DNA from: Stappia stellulata
GTDB lineage: Bacteria > Pseudomonadota > Alphaproteobacteria > Rhizobiales > Stappiaceae
Direction of reading: 5' to 3'
Length of the DNA stretch: 64,000 nucleotides
Assembly (NCBI RefSeq): GCF_020176715.1
Contig: NZ_JAIVMF010000003.1
Coordinates: 298,648 to 362,647, forward strand
Shown in pieces: positions 40,984 through 49,340 of the stretch. Within the stretch, counting starts at the first letter, position 1. Every line of letters begins with the position of its first letter. The notes beneath the pieces were generated by a model. It made no database searches. It was not told the DNA's origin and worked only from the letters and a program-made list of their open reading frames with translations. The translations under genes and the position numbers were made by a program.

Positions 40984-41250
40984 ATGACGCCCGAGGAGTT
41001 CGAGCGCCAGGCACGGAATGAGGGCTACGGCGCGACAAAACGCGTGGAGTTCGCGGCCCTGTCGCGCAGCGAAACGCACACCCACGACAAGATCTCATTC
41101 GTCTATGTGGTTGAGGGAGAGTTCATCCTCAACACCGCCGAGGGTGCCGCCCGCCACCTGCCCGGCGAAACCTGCCTGCTTGCCGCCAATGTCGAACACG
41201 CCGAGGAGGCCGGCGCAAACGGTGCCACCATCCTGGTCGCACGCAAATAG
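40984..41250 (+). CDS. Small cupin-domain protein
   Basis: An 88-residue single-cupin barrel. Metal-site histidines are in ETHTHDKISFVYVVEGEF (H-x-H) and NVEHAEEAG. AGGAGG lies directly upstream of the ATG. It follows the class II aldolase-like gene after a hairpin and is probably co-transcribed. Such small cupins act as isomerases, dioxygenases or sensors, so no activity is assigned. Confidence 0.82.
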   Translation: MTPEEFERQARNEGYGATKRVEFAALSRSETHTHDKISFVYVVEGEFILNTAEGAARHLPGETCLLAANVEHAEEAGANGATILVARK

Positions 41251-41374
41251 CCGTCGAAACACGATAAAATTGACAGGTTTCACTGTTCGCCAGCGTGGAC
41301 ACCCCTCGAAATTCGGGGTTTGATGGCGCAATGGTCAGCCCGTCCGCCACACTCGCGCGGTGTTTCCTAAAGAC

Positions 41375-42898
41375 ATGAGCGCGCAACTCCGACACGACCG
41401 CCCGTCACGCGGAGGCTGGCTTGGATGGCTCGTCGCGCTTGTCGCGCTCATTGCCATCGCGGCCTCGAGTGTCACGCTCGAACGCGGCCGTGCCGGTCTG
41501 GACATCTCGGACGTCTCGGTCGGCACGACCCCCGCGACACTTTATCGAAAGCCCGGCGAGGCCGGCCCGCTCGTCGTCATCGCCCATGGCTTCGCCGGAT
41601 CGCGCCAGCTGATGCAGGCCTATTCGCTGACGCTCGCGCGCTCTGGCTACACGGTTCTCGCCTTCGACTTCGAGGGGCACGGGCGCAACCCGGTGCCGAT
41701 GTCGGGCGACGTGACCTCCATCGACGGCACCACCGCGCTCCTGGTGGCGGAAACGCGCCGCGTAATCTCAGCCGGGCGCGAACTTGCGCCGGATGCCGGC
41801 GGCGTCGCGCTGCTGGGGCATTCCATGGCAACCGACATTCTGGTCCGCGCGGCGATCGCCGAGCGCGACGCCGGCACGCCGGTCGAGGCGGTGGTCGCGA
41901 TATCGATGTTTTCCGAGGCCGTGACCGCCACGCTGCCCAGGCGCCTGCTTGCGGTCAGCGGCGAATGGGAGACGCGCCTGCGGGAGGTCGCCCTTGCCGA
42001 TCTCCGGATGGTTCAGCCCGACGCGACCGAAGGCGAGACCGCGACCGCAGGCGATGTGACGCGCCGCGTCGTCGTCGCGCCCGGGGTCGAGCACGTCGGG
42101 GTGCTTTTCAGCGCCACCGCACTCAGTGAGACGCGCGACTGGCTGGATGCCGCCTTCGAGCGCCAAAGCGCCGCCGCGCCGGTGCTACCCGGCCTCTGGA
42201 TCCTGCTCCTGATGGCCGGGATCGTCGGGCTTTTCCGCCCGCTCGTCGCCCTGTTGCCCGAGGCGGCAACCGTGCCGGCTCAGGTATCCGCACGCCGGTT
42301 CTGGGTCTCGATCCTTCTGCCGGCCGTTGCAGTACCGCTCGTCGCGGTCGCGCTTTATGTGCCGTTCCTGCCGGTTCTTGTGGCCGACTACCTGGTGATC
42401 CATCTGGCGCTCTATGGCCTTGCTCAACTGACGCTCTTGCGCGTCTGGACGGCGAAAGGACTGGCCGTGTCGGTGCCGGCGGTTCTCCTGCTTGCGATCT
42501 GGGGGACGGCCGTCTTCGGCCTTGCGATGGACCGCTACGCCGCAAGCTTCCTGCCCAACGCCGAACGGCTCGCGATCATCGCAGCCCTTGCAGTTGGAAC
42601 CGTTCCCGTCATGATCGCCGACAGCTTCGTGTCGGGTGCCGGGCGCGGGTCCTGGTGGCGACGGATCGCGGCCCGCGTTGCCGTGATGCTGTCGCTGGCA
42701 GGAGCGGCCGCACAGGACCCGGAGCGGCTGATGTTCCTGTTTCTCATCCTGCCGGTGCTGGTGCTCTTCTACCTGGTGCACGGGTTGATGGGACGATGGG
42801 TCGCCCGCCGCTCAGGCCCGCTCTCGGCCGGCCTCGGGCTGGGCCTTTGCCTCGCCTGGGCCCTCGGCGTCAGCTTCCCGCTGTTCAGCGCGCCCTAG
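41375..42898 (+). CDS. Alpha/beta hydrolase fused to a multispanning membrane domain
   Basis: A 507-residue two-part protein. After one N-terminal membrane helix (GWLGWLVALVALIAIAASS), residues 45-250 are an alpha/beta hydrolase with oxyanion HGFAG, nucleophile elbow LLGHSMATD (S150) and a likely catalytic histidine in PGVEHVGVLF. From about 255 on there are seven or so hydrophobic segments (LLLMAGIVGLFRPLVALLP and others) to the end. The start is an ATG with no clear ribosome site; a GTG 5 codons upstream is possible. Substrate unknown. Confidence 0.8.
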   Translation: MSAQLRHDRPSRGGWLGWLVALVALIAIAASSVTLERGRAGLDISDVSVGTTPATLYRKPGEAGPLVVIAHGFAGSRQLMQAYSLTLARSGYTVLAFDFEGHGRNPVPMSGDVTSIDGTTALLVAETRRVISAGRELAPDAGGVALLGHSMATDILVRAAIAERDAGTPVEAVVAISMFSEAVTATLPRRLLAVSGEWETRLREVALADLRMVQPDATEGETATAGDVTRRVVVAPGVEHVGVLFSATALSETRDWLDAAFERQSAAAPVLPGLWILLLMAGIVGLFRPLVALLPEAATVPAQVSARRFWVSILLPAVAVPLVAVALYVPFLPVLVADYLVIHLALYGLAQLTLLRVWTAKGLAVSVPAVLLLAIWGTAVFGLAMDRYAASFLPNAERLAIIAALAVGTVPVMIADSFVSGAGRGSWWRRIAARVAVMLSLAGAAAQDPERLMFLFLILPVLVLFYLVHGLMGRWVARRSGPLSAGLGLGLCLAWALGVSFPLFSAP

Positions 42899-42935
42899 CC
42901 GGCAGTCTTCGGGACACGCACGCCACCGGCCGGCG

Positions 42936-44936
42936 CTACTGCGCGCCGGCGAGTGCCAGGTCCCGCGGGATGCGCTCCGCCGCCCAGCTTTCTACTGCCA
43001 TGGTGCGAATATCGGCGATCAGCTCCGCCGGGACCGGGGCTCCGGCGCCGGCCGGGCGGATGAGATCGTCGTGGAACAGGTAGAGCCGCGAGACGAACTG
43101 CTCGAACACCAGCGACGCCTCGCCGTGGCGCTCGCCGTTTCCTTGGGTGGAAACGGTCACGCCGCCGCCCCAGTCCTGCCCGCTGTCGTTGTTGGGATTG
43201 TAGAAATAGATCCGCGTGCGCCCTTCAGTGTCCTGCGCCACCCGCAGGATAGAGATCGCATGCCAGCCGACGAAGCGCGCGCTGGCATCGGTCACGGCGA
43301 TACCGGCGGGCTGCGGATGGATCACGGGACGACCGCCGTTATACGCCGGGTGACAGCCCTGGCAGAACCGCGTGACGAAGCCGTCGTAATCGTCCAGTTG
43401 CCCGGTCAGCACATCGACGGCGACGACACAGTCGCGCGCCACCCACCAGCCGTGAAACTCGGGGTTGATCCAGCGGTGCGGGTCGCCGCCGCGCGGCGCG
43501 CAGATACGCCCCATTTCCGCATAGACGCGGTCGAGATGGGGCACCAGCAGCACGGAGACCGGATCGGCGTCGATGACCGCGCCGGCCGCAAGTCCCGCCG
43601 GCAGGTCGCCGGAGGCAATCGCCTTGCCTTCGAAATGCATCAGCAGCGAATCGAATTCGCCCACCTGGCAGATGAGGTGGAGCAGAAAGTCGGGATCGTT
43701 CAGCGCCCACATGGCGATCGCCCGGGCGGACTGGCAGGTCGGATTGGCGCCCTGCCCCACGCCGAGCGGCTGGCCGAGCACCTCGAGCGTGCCGGCAAGG
43801 ACGCGGGCATGGGCGGAGACGGCATTGCCGAAAGCGAGTTCGATCCGCCCCGCCACATCCGGCCTGAGGCTCATCGACATCTGCCGCTCCAGCGCAGGCG
43901 CGATGGGGGAGCTGTGCAGCACCCCGCGTTCCAGCAGCATGGACAGCCCATAAACCGCTTGCGGCGTCTGCGGATGGACGGCTTCGGCGATCAGCCGGGT
44001 GACCAGCGACTTGAACTTATGGCAGCAATCGATGCCGGTTCCGCCAAGCCCGAGCGTTTCGGGCAGGAGCGACGCGTCGCGATGCTCCGACACCCAGCGC
44101 AGGAACGCCGCGTGATAGTCGGACACAAGGCCTGTGTCGTGCATCGCGCGGGCGAAGCCGGACGCCTCGCGGCGCAATGCGGTCTCGTCGAGCCGCTCCA
44201 GCCGCGCGAGATAGGCGTCGATGCCCGGATCGTCGAGGCATTCGTTGGTCGGCCCGAACAGCGCGCTGACCAGCCGGTCGGCGCCGAGCCGCTCGCGCCC
44301 GATGCCGCCGTCCTCAAGCGTCAGCGCAATGGCGATCTGGGTGATCATTTCCTTCACCGGCCCGACCTGGAGCGGGCGCTGCTCCAGAATGCGCCAGATT
44401 TCCGCAACCAGAATGCCAAGCACGTCCTGGAAGCCGATATGCTCCGCGATGAAGCGGAACACGTCGCCGCGCAGCGCCGCCCCTGTGCTGTCCTGCCGGT
44501 CCGCTTCGCTGGTCTGGTCGAAGAAATGGCGCAGGTTGAGCGCCAGAACCTGCGTCAGGAAGTGGCGGGCGTGTTCGGCGTGAATGTTGACATGCGCGCC
44601 CCCGCCGCTGGCAATCGCCAGGAGACGCAGGAGGCTCGTCACCTCCAGCGCCACCGTCAGCCGGTCCGGGCTTTGCAGCGTCTGCCCGACAAGTTGCGGC
44701 AGCAGTCTGGAGGGATCGTCCCAGTCGGAGCCGCGAAAGAGACCGGCGGCCTCCATCGCAAGCCCGCGCTCGAAGAGAACCTCCAGACCGCCGGGAACGG
44801 CGGTGAGGCGCGCCGCCACATCGAGAACGGGACGCTGATGGCGCTGCTTGGCGAAGGGACGCGCCCCCGCCAGTCGTTCGATGGCCACATCGAGCGTATC
44901 GGCCAGTCGCGCCGCCTCGGGCCTCTGTTCCATCAT
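42936..44936 (-). CDS. Unrecognised 666-residue protein with possible Cys-His-Asn triad
   Basis: I do not recognise this family. The first 380 residues are mostly helical. The C-terminal half has conserved-looking islands: GQGANPTCQSARAIAMWALN (C401), RWINPEFHGWWVARDC, FCQGCHPAYNGGRPVIHPQP, FVGWHAISIL (H559) and IYFYNPNNDSGQDWG (N580 region). A Cys at a helix start, then His in a strand, then Asn suggests a papain- or transglutaminase-like fold; this is inference. No signal peptide is seen. It follows an ATP-grasp gene by 40 bp on the same strand. The start could be ATG, the next ATG codon, or an upstream TTG. Confidence 0.75.
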   Translation of the reverse strand: MMEQRPEAARLADTLDVAIERLAGARPFAKQRHQRPVLDVAARLTAVPGGLEVLFERGLAMEAAGLFRGSDWDDPSRLLPQLVGQTLQSPDRLTVALEVTSLLRLLAIASGGGAHVNIHAEHARHFLTQVLALNLRHFFDQTSEADRQDSTGAALRGDVFRFIAEHIGFQDVLGILVAEIWRILEQRPLQVGPVKEMITQIAIALTLEDGGIGRERLGADRLVSALFGPTNECLDDPGIDAYLARLERLDETALRREASGFARAMHDTGLVSDYHAAFLRWVSEHRDASLLPETLGLGGTGIDCCHKFKSLVTRLIAEAVHPQTPQAVYGLSMLLERGVLHSSPIAPALERQMSMSLRPDVAGRIELAFGNAVSAHARVLAGTLEVLGQPLGVGQGANPTCQSARAIAMWALNDPDFLLHLICQVGEFDSLLMHFEGKAIASGDLPAGLAAGAVIDADPVSVLLVPHLDRVYAEMGRICAPRGGDPHRWINPEFHGWWVARDCVVAVDVLTGQLDDYDGFVTRFCQGCHPAYNGGRPVIHPQPAGIAVTDASARFVGWHAISILRVAQDTEGRTRIYFYNPNNDSGQDWGGGVTVSTQGNGERHGEASLVFEQFVSRLYLFHDDLIRPAGAGAPVPAELIADIRTMAVESWAAERIPRDLALAGAQ

Positions 44937-44976
44937 GGTCAAATCGTCCTCTTGCAAGCGGTCGCCCTCGACGCGC

Positions 44977-46200
44977 CTATACGTAAAAATCCAGATCCTC
45001 CTGGGCCTTCAGAAGGTCCCGCAGTCTGTGCGGATTCTCTCCAAAGAAATAGGCCAGGCCCCAATGCGTGCCAAATGCGGTGCGTTTCGTGACCTTCTGC
45101 TCCGCCGGCGAGGCGAGTTCGTGGAACTCGAAATAGGGGTGATTCTGGGTCTCCTCGGGGATCTCCAGACGGCTGATGACGCGCCGGCGCGGATAGACGC
45201 CAAAGCAGCCCGCATGGCCCTTTGCGTCCTTGACCGCCTCGGGAAAGAAGGCGTCGACCTCCTCCTGTTTCGTCTTCGGATCGAACATCAGCGCGATGCC
45301 CTGATAGCCGTTGAACCCGTAGGCGCGCTCGATCAGCTCCAGCGCGTTGAAGCCCGGCGGACGATAGGCGACCTCACCGAAGTAGAGCTTGCCGTCGTTG
45401 GTCAGGAAGTATTCCGGATGGATGAAGCCGAAATCGATGTCGAAGGCCTCGATCAGCTTCTCGACCTCCTCGGTGATGCGCGCACGCCACGATTCAAGCT
45501 CCGGCGTCGCCGGCACGAACACCGAGTAGCCGAGCGTCACATATTCCGAGATGTTGAGAAACTGGATCTTGCGATCCTTGATCCACGCCTCGACCGCGAA
45601 TTCCCACCCGTCGAGATGGCTTTCCAGCAGCGCCGGAAACTCCTCGTCGGGAATGTTGTCGACATCCTCCGGCGTGCGGATCACCCGGTGACCCGCCGTG
45701 CCAGACTTGTCGAACGCCTTGAAGTGGATCGGATCGTTGGGATCGCCCTCGAGCTTCAGCAGCGTCTGGTTCACCCGCTTGAGAAAGCGGATGACGTCGC
45801 CGCGGTCGTGGGCCTCCTCGAAAACGCCGACCCGGATGCCGCCAAGCTGCGCCCGCCGCTTCATCAGCGACTTGTCGCGGAACAGCATCGACTGTCCGAG
45901 CAGACGCGGATTGTCCATGAGCACAGAGTTGATCGCGCCGGCCCACTCCACGGTTTCCTCAAAAAGCGGAATGGCAACGTCGACCCCCTCGTCCTTCAGC
46001 CGATGGGCAAGCTCGTGCGAGCGCTCGTTCAGCCGGTCGAAGTCCCACGACATGTAGGGAATGTCGTTCTGCTTGCAGTAGTCCTCCGCCCAGGGCGGCG
46101 CCACGACGATGTACTTCCGGTCGAACCGGTCGATCGCATCGATGGCGTTCAGGCTCCAGCCCAGAAGCGCAACGTAACCTTTGTTGGGATCAATGCTCAT
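44977..46200 (-). CDS. ATP-grasp domain protein (carboxylate-amine/thiol ligase type)
   Basis: A 407-residue ATP-grasp enzyme. The N-terminal domain begins VALLGWSLNAIDAIDRFDRKY. The ATP-binding part has RDKSLMKRRAQL, the lysine loop HFKAFDKSGTAGHR and GWEFAVEAWIKDRKIQF. The metal-binding end shows FIHPEYFLTNDGKLYFGEVA and then YRPPG. These enzymes activate a carboxylate as acyl phosphate and join it to an amine or thiol. RBS AGGAG is 7 nt upstream of the ATG. It is first in a two-gene unit with the unrecognised 666-residue protein and divergent from a ureohydrolase. Substrates unknown. Confidence 0.85.
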   Translation of the reverse strand: MSIDPNKGYVALLGWSLNAIDAIDRFDRKYIVVAPPWAEDYCKQNDIPYMSWDFDRLNERSHELAHRLKDEGVDVAIPLFEETVEWAGAINSVLMDNPRLLGQSMLFRDKSLMKRRAQLGGIRVGVFEEAHDRGDVIRFLKRVNQTLLKLEGDPNDPIHFKAFDKSGTAGHRVIRTPEDVDNIPDEEFPALLESHLDGWEFAVEAWIKDRKIQFLNISEYVTLGYSVFVPATPELESWRARITEEVEKLIEAFDIDFGFIHPEYFLTNDGKLYFGEVAYRPPGFNALELIERAYGFNGYQGIALMFDPKTKQEEVDAFFPEAVKDAKGHAGCFGVYPRRRVISRLEIPEETQNHPYFEFHELASPAEQKVTKRTAFGTHWGLAYFFGENPHRLRDLLKAQEDLDFYV

Positions 46201-46678
46201 GTGTATCTCCTGTTTTCTGAAATGGACACGTCCTCCTGCATCCTCGCGCTTGAAGCGCGACGCAATCGCGGAACCGATCGCGCAACTGGCAACCAATATC
46301 TCCAGAAATGAACCCGAGAATGCCAGCCGCCTTGTAGCTGAACGTAAAGGAATCAGATTTAATTTCAAGCTACGCCAATGATATGCAAAATTATCCGGAA
46401 TTCTACGAGAGATTAATATCGGCGATATCGACAAATAATATTGTAAAAATATTTCGAAATTCGTCAAATCTTTCCAGATATTACTTTTAAATTATCTGCA
46501 TTGTCATGAAATTATATTGTATTTATCAGCTTAAAACATCAAGTAACTCTTTCTCTCAGATCGTCCTCGTGGCTTGCGCCGGACCGCGGGTTGCCTGCCG
46601 CGCCGCAATCGCGGACGATAAGCCACCCGCGCGGATCCCGCTCCGCCAGACCTATCCGTCCGCACGAGGAGCGCGTCG
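46201..46678. other. AT-rich divergent control region
   Basis: About 480 bp between the ATP-grasp gene (leftward) and the ureohydrolase (rightward). The stretch 46375-46560 is strongly A+T-rich against GC-rich neighbours and contains many short A and T runs (aaataatattgtaaaaatattt). It probably holds both promoters and binding sites for a nucleoid protein or regulator. No gene with a ribosome site is seen; a plus-strand open frame from 46506 overlaps the ureohydrolase in another frame and is not credible. Confidence 0.6.
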
Positions 46679-47638
46679 ATGGCAGATCCCTTCTTTCAGC
46701 CGGTGTCGGGTTTCGACCTGCCGCGCTTTGCCGGCATCCCCACTTTCATGCGACTTCCGCTGGTGGAGGCGGACCATCCCCGCCGCAAGGACGTGCAGAT
46801 CGGCCTCATTGGCTCCCCCTGGGACGGCGGCACCACCAACCGGCCGGGACCGCGCCACGGGCCGCGCCAGTTGCGCGACCTCTCCACCATGATCCGGGCG
46901 CAAAACGGCGCGACGGGCGTGCGTCCGTTCGAATTGGCCAATTGCGCGGATCTTGGAGATGTCGGCCCGAACCCGGTAGATCTCCAGGACAGTCTGAAGC
47001 GCATGACCGCATTCTTCGCCGGGGTGAAGGCGGAAGGCATCCGCCCGCTCACCGCCGGGGGCGATCACCTGTGCACGCTACCGATTCTGCGGGCGCTGGC
47101 CGCCGACGCGCCGCTCGGCCTGATCCATTTCGACAGCCATACCGATCTCTATCACAGCTATTTCGACGGCTGCCTCTACACCCATGGCACGCCGTTTCGC
47201 CGCGCCATCGAGGAAGGGCTGCTCGATCCGAAACGCTGCGTCCAGATCGGCATTCGCGGCACCGCCTATGACACCGAGGACCGCGAGTTCGCCGCCCATG
47301 CCGGCATCCGGGTGATCGCCATCGAGGAGTTTTTCGCGCGCGGGCCGGAGGATGTGATGGCGGAGGCGCGCGAGATCGCCGGCAGCGCGCCGACCTATGT
47401 CTCCTACGACATCGACTTCGTCGACCCGGCCTTCGCACCCGGCACCGGCACGCCCGAGGTCGGCGGGCCGACTTCCTTCCAGGCGCTTCAGGTGGCGCGG
47501 CTGCTTGCGGGCGTCAATATCGTCGCCGCGGATCTGGTGGAGGTCTCCCCGCCCTTCGATGCCTCCGGCGGCACCGCCTGGCTCGGCGCCTCGATCCTGT
47601 TCGAGATGCTGTGCGCCATGGTTGCAACGCCGGCCTGA
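46679..47638 (+). CDS. Agmatinase/ureohydrolase family protein
   Basis: A 319-residue binuclear manganese ureohydrolase. The metal motifs are GGDHLCTLP, HFDSHTDLYHSYF and SYDIDFVDPAFAPGTGTPE, covering the expected His and Asp ligands; the usual DAHxD is here DSHTD. RBS AGGAG precedes the ATG. Family members split urea from agmatine, guanidinobutyrate, guanidinopropionate or related guanidino acids; the specific substrate is not fixed by these motifs. It is divergent from the ATP-grasp unit. Confidence 0.88.
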   Translation: MADPFFQPVSGFDLPRFAGIPTFMRLPLVEADHPRRKDVQIGLIGSPWDGGTTNRPGPRHGPRQLRDLSTMIRAQNGATGVRPFELANCADLGDVGPNPVDLQDSLKRMTAFFAGVKAEGIRPLTAGGDHLCTLPILRALAADAPLGLIHFDSHTDLYHSYFDGCLYTHGTPFRRAIEEGLLDPKRCVQIGIRGTAYDTEDREFAAHAGIRVIAIEEFFARGPEDVMAEAREIAGSAPTYVSYDIDFVDPAFAPGTGTPEVGGPTSFQALQVARLLAGVNIVAADLVEVSPPFDASGGTAWLGASILFEMLCAMVATPA

Positions 47639-47663
47639 CCGGTTGCAGGAAGCGCGGAGCCGA

Positions 47664-48398
47664 TCAGCGCGACGCGCCGAACCCGACGCCGTCCGCGGCG
47701 GAGGGCTGTGCAAGCATCCGCGCCATCGTTGTGATGTGGAAGCTCATCCAGCAAAAGATGCCAAGGAATTTCGCCCCGTCCTCAACATAGACGAGGACGG
47801 GATCGAGGCTGTGGAACACCGTGTCCACGCCCATGCTGAAGGCAAGTGCGCCGCAGGCCAGCAACAGCAGCCACTTGTCGTGGTTGAGAATGATCCGATG
47901 GCTTGCCGCAACATAGGCGACGGCAAATGCGGCGTTCGCGGCGAGGACGAGATTCTGCGCGATCCCGAATTCGGGCAGCACGACCTCATGCAACAGGAAG
48001 GCGTCGTCCAGCGCCAGCCACCCCGACAGCAGACCGGCGGCACCGGCAAACAGCACGACCGCCCGCGACCGATGCGCCAGCGTGAAGGCCAGCGCGCAGA
48101 ACAGACACACCGCAGCGGTCGCGACCCACAGCATGATCCCGACCGTCGAAACGAAGCCGTAATATGGCCGACAGCAGGTTTCCGCAAATTCCGCCGCTGC
48201 AAGCGCATCGAGGAACATCAGCTTGGGCTCTTTCACCGGCAACAGAAGCACCAGCGCCAGGAAGAGACTTGGAAGCACCAGTGTGCAGACACGTATCGCC
48301 GTCACCGGCCAGGCTCCGCTGGGCACCGTGTCGAGGGGGGCGGAGGACGCAGCGCCACCTCTCGGTTCGCAATCGGGAGAAAGGGAACACTCGGACAT
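47664..48398 (-). CDS. Uncharacterised six-helix membrane protein
   Basis: A 244-residue protein with about six membrane helices after a 30-residue hydrophilic N-terminus. Polar residues inside or beside the helices stand out: GWLALDDAFLLHEVVL, MGVDTVFHSLDP and VEDGAKFLGIFCWMSFHIT, which together could form a metal or proton site. The pattern is known from uncharacterised bacterial membrane proteins. The ATG has only a weak ribosome site. It converges on the ureohydrolase gene. Confidence 0.65.
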   Translation of the reverse strand: MSECSLSPDCEPRGGAASSAPLDTVPSGAWPVTAIRVCTLVLPSLFLALVLLLPVKEPKLMFLDALAAAEFAETCCRPYYGFVSTVGIMLWVATAAVCLFCALAFTLAHRSRAVVLFAGAAGLLSGWLALDDAFLLHEVVLPEFGIAQNLVLAANAAFAVAYVAASHRIILNHDKWLLLLACGALAFSMGVDTVFHSLDPVLVYVEDGAKFLGIFCWMSFHITTMARMLAQPSAADGVGFGASR

Positions 48399-48597
48399 GG
48401 AGCTGGATCGACCTCGCGAAAAAAAGACCATGGGAACCGCAGCAGCCCCACACAAGCCGACACTCTACGGCCAAGGTCTAAACATCGGTTGAATCGCATC
48501 CATTTGCCGTGTGGGCAAAGACCCGACAGGCCGGACGGAGAACGACGCGCGGACCGGACCCGGCGTGACGATCAGCAGGAACACCGCGATTGCAAAT

Positions 48598-49176
48598 TCA
48601 AGCAGTGACCTGGGGTCCTTCCCGTTTCCGCTCGCCCAGATCGTTCCACACGCTCTGGCGGGCGAGCTGCCCGTCGACGACCTCGAAGCGGTCGATGAAG
48701 CGCACGTCCTCGAAACGCGCGCCGTCCAGCCACTCGCCGCTCAGCGTTCCATGGCAATGGACCACGGCGCAACCGTCGGAAAATCCGGTGTCGAAGCCGG
48801 CAAAAGTCTTGGTGACCCGCCGGTAGCGCGTCTGCCCCCAGGCGATCATCTCCGAAAGCGTCTCGAAGCGCCGGCCGCCTGGAAACATCATCTCGAAGCC
48901 ATCGGCGAGATGGGCCTCAGCCCGCTCCAGGTCGCGCGCCTCCATCGCCGCCAGGAACCCGCGCACCACCTCGACAGGGTCCGGCACGGCCGCGCCCGGC
49001 GTGCGGCTCCTGCCGCCGCGCATGTAGTTTGACGGCTTCACCTCCTCGATGGCGACGGTGACGCCGTCGGCCGGTGCCGCGATGGTGCCGCGCACCGTAT
49101 CGGTCAGCCGCAACGCGAGCCGCTGGCGCACCTCGTCCCCATAGCCCTCGATCATCGTTACCCGCACGATCGGCAT
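48598..49176 (-). CDS. 4-Oxalocrotonate tautomerase / SnoaL-like fusion protein
   Basis: A 192-residue two-domain protein. Residues 1-55 form a tautomerase unit with the N-terminal catalytic proline (MPIVRVTMIEGYGDEVRQRL, then TVAIEEVKPSNY). Residues 65-185 form an NTF2/SnoaL-like barrel (PDPVEVVRGFLAAMEARDLE, MMFPGGRRF, VWNDLGER). GGGGAGG is 8 nt upstream of the ATG. It is divergent from the GntR regulator of the large catabolic operon and shares the operator region with it, so it may isomerise an enol or unsaturated intermediate of that pathway. That role is inferred. Confidence 0.8.
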   Translation of the reverse strand: MPIVRVTMIEGYGDEVRQRLALRLTDTVRGTIAAPADGVTVAIEEVKPSNYMRGGRSRTPGAAVPDPVEVVRGFLAAMEARDLERAEAHLADGFEMMFPGGRRFETLSEMIAWGQTRYRRVTKTFAGFDTGFSDGCAVVHCHGTLSGEWLDGARFEDVRFIDRFEVVDGQLARQSVWNDLGERKREGPQVTA

Positions 49177-49288
49177 GTTGCGTTCCTCCCCGCACTGTCG
49201 GCCGCTCTCGGCGCGCCTCTTCCGAAGACTTCTTTGAAAAACAACGCTTTTCGGCCCGTCTCCCGACCTGACGAAAGCCGATTGACAT

Positions 49289-49310
49289 AATGGTATAATG
49301 ACATACCATT
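49289..49310. promoter_or_regulatory. Probable GntR operator
   Basis: A perfect inverted repeat AATGGTAT and ATACCATT separated by 6 bp (aatgac), 30 bp before the GntR start and 112 bp before the tautomerase fusion gene. The half-sites suit a GntR dimer. A TTGACA at 49282-49287 overlaps its left flank, so bound regulator would cover the promoter. Confidence 0.7.
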
Positions 49311-49340
49311 AAACACATCGAACGGAAAGAGAGCCTGCCC

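Noticed and set aside
42929..42950. GCCGGCGC / GCGCCGGC hairpin as terminator
   Set aside because: It overlaps the end of the 666-residue gene and has no T-run; GC-rich 8-bp stems of this kind are expected by chance here.
46506..46892. 128-codon plus-strand frame before the ureohydrolase
   Set aside because: Starts in the AT-rich region without a ribosome site and overlaps the start of the ureohydrolase in a different frame; the translation after codon 25 is typical shadow composition.
49282..49299. TTGACA and TATAAT as one promoter
   Set aside because: Both hexamers are perfect, but they are only 6 bp apart, so they cannot serve together as -35 and -10. TATAAT is part of the palindrome.
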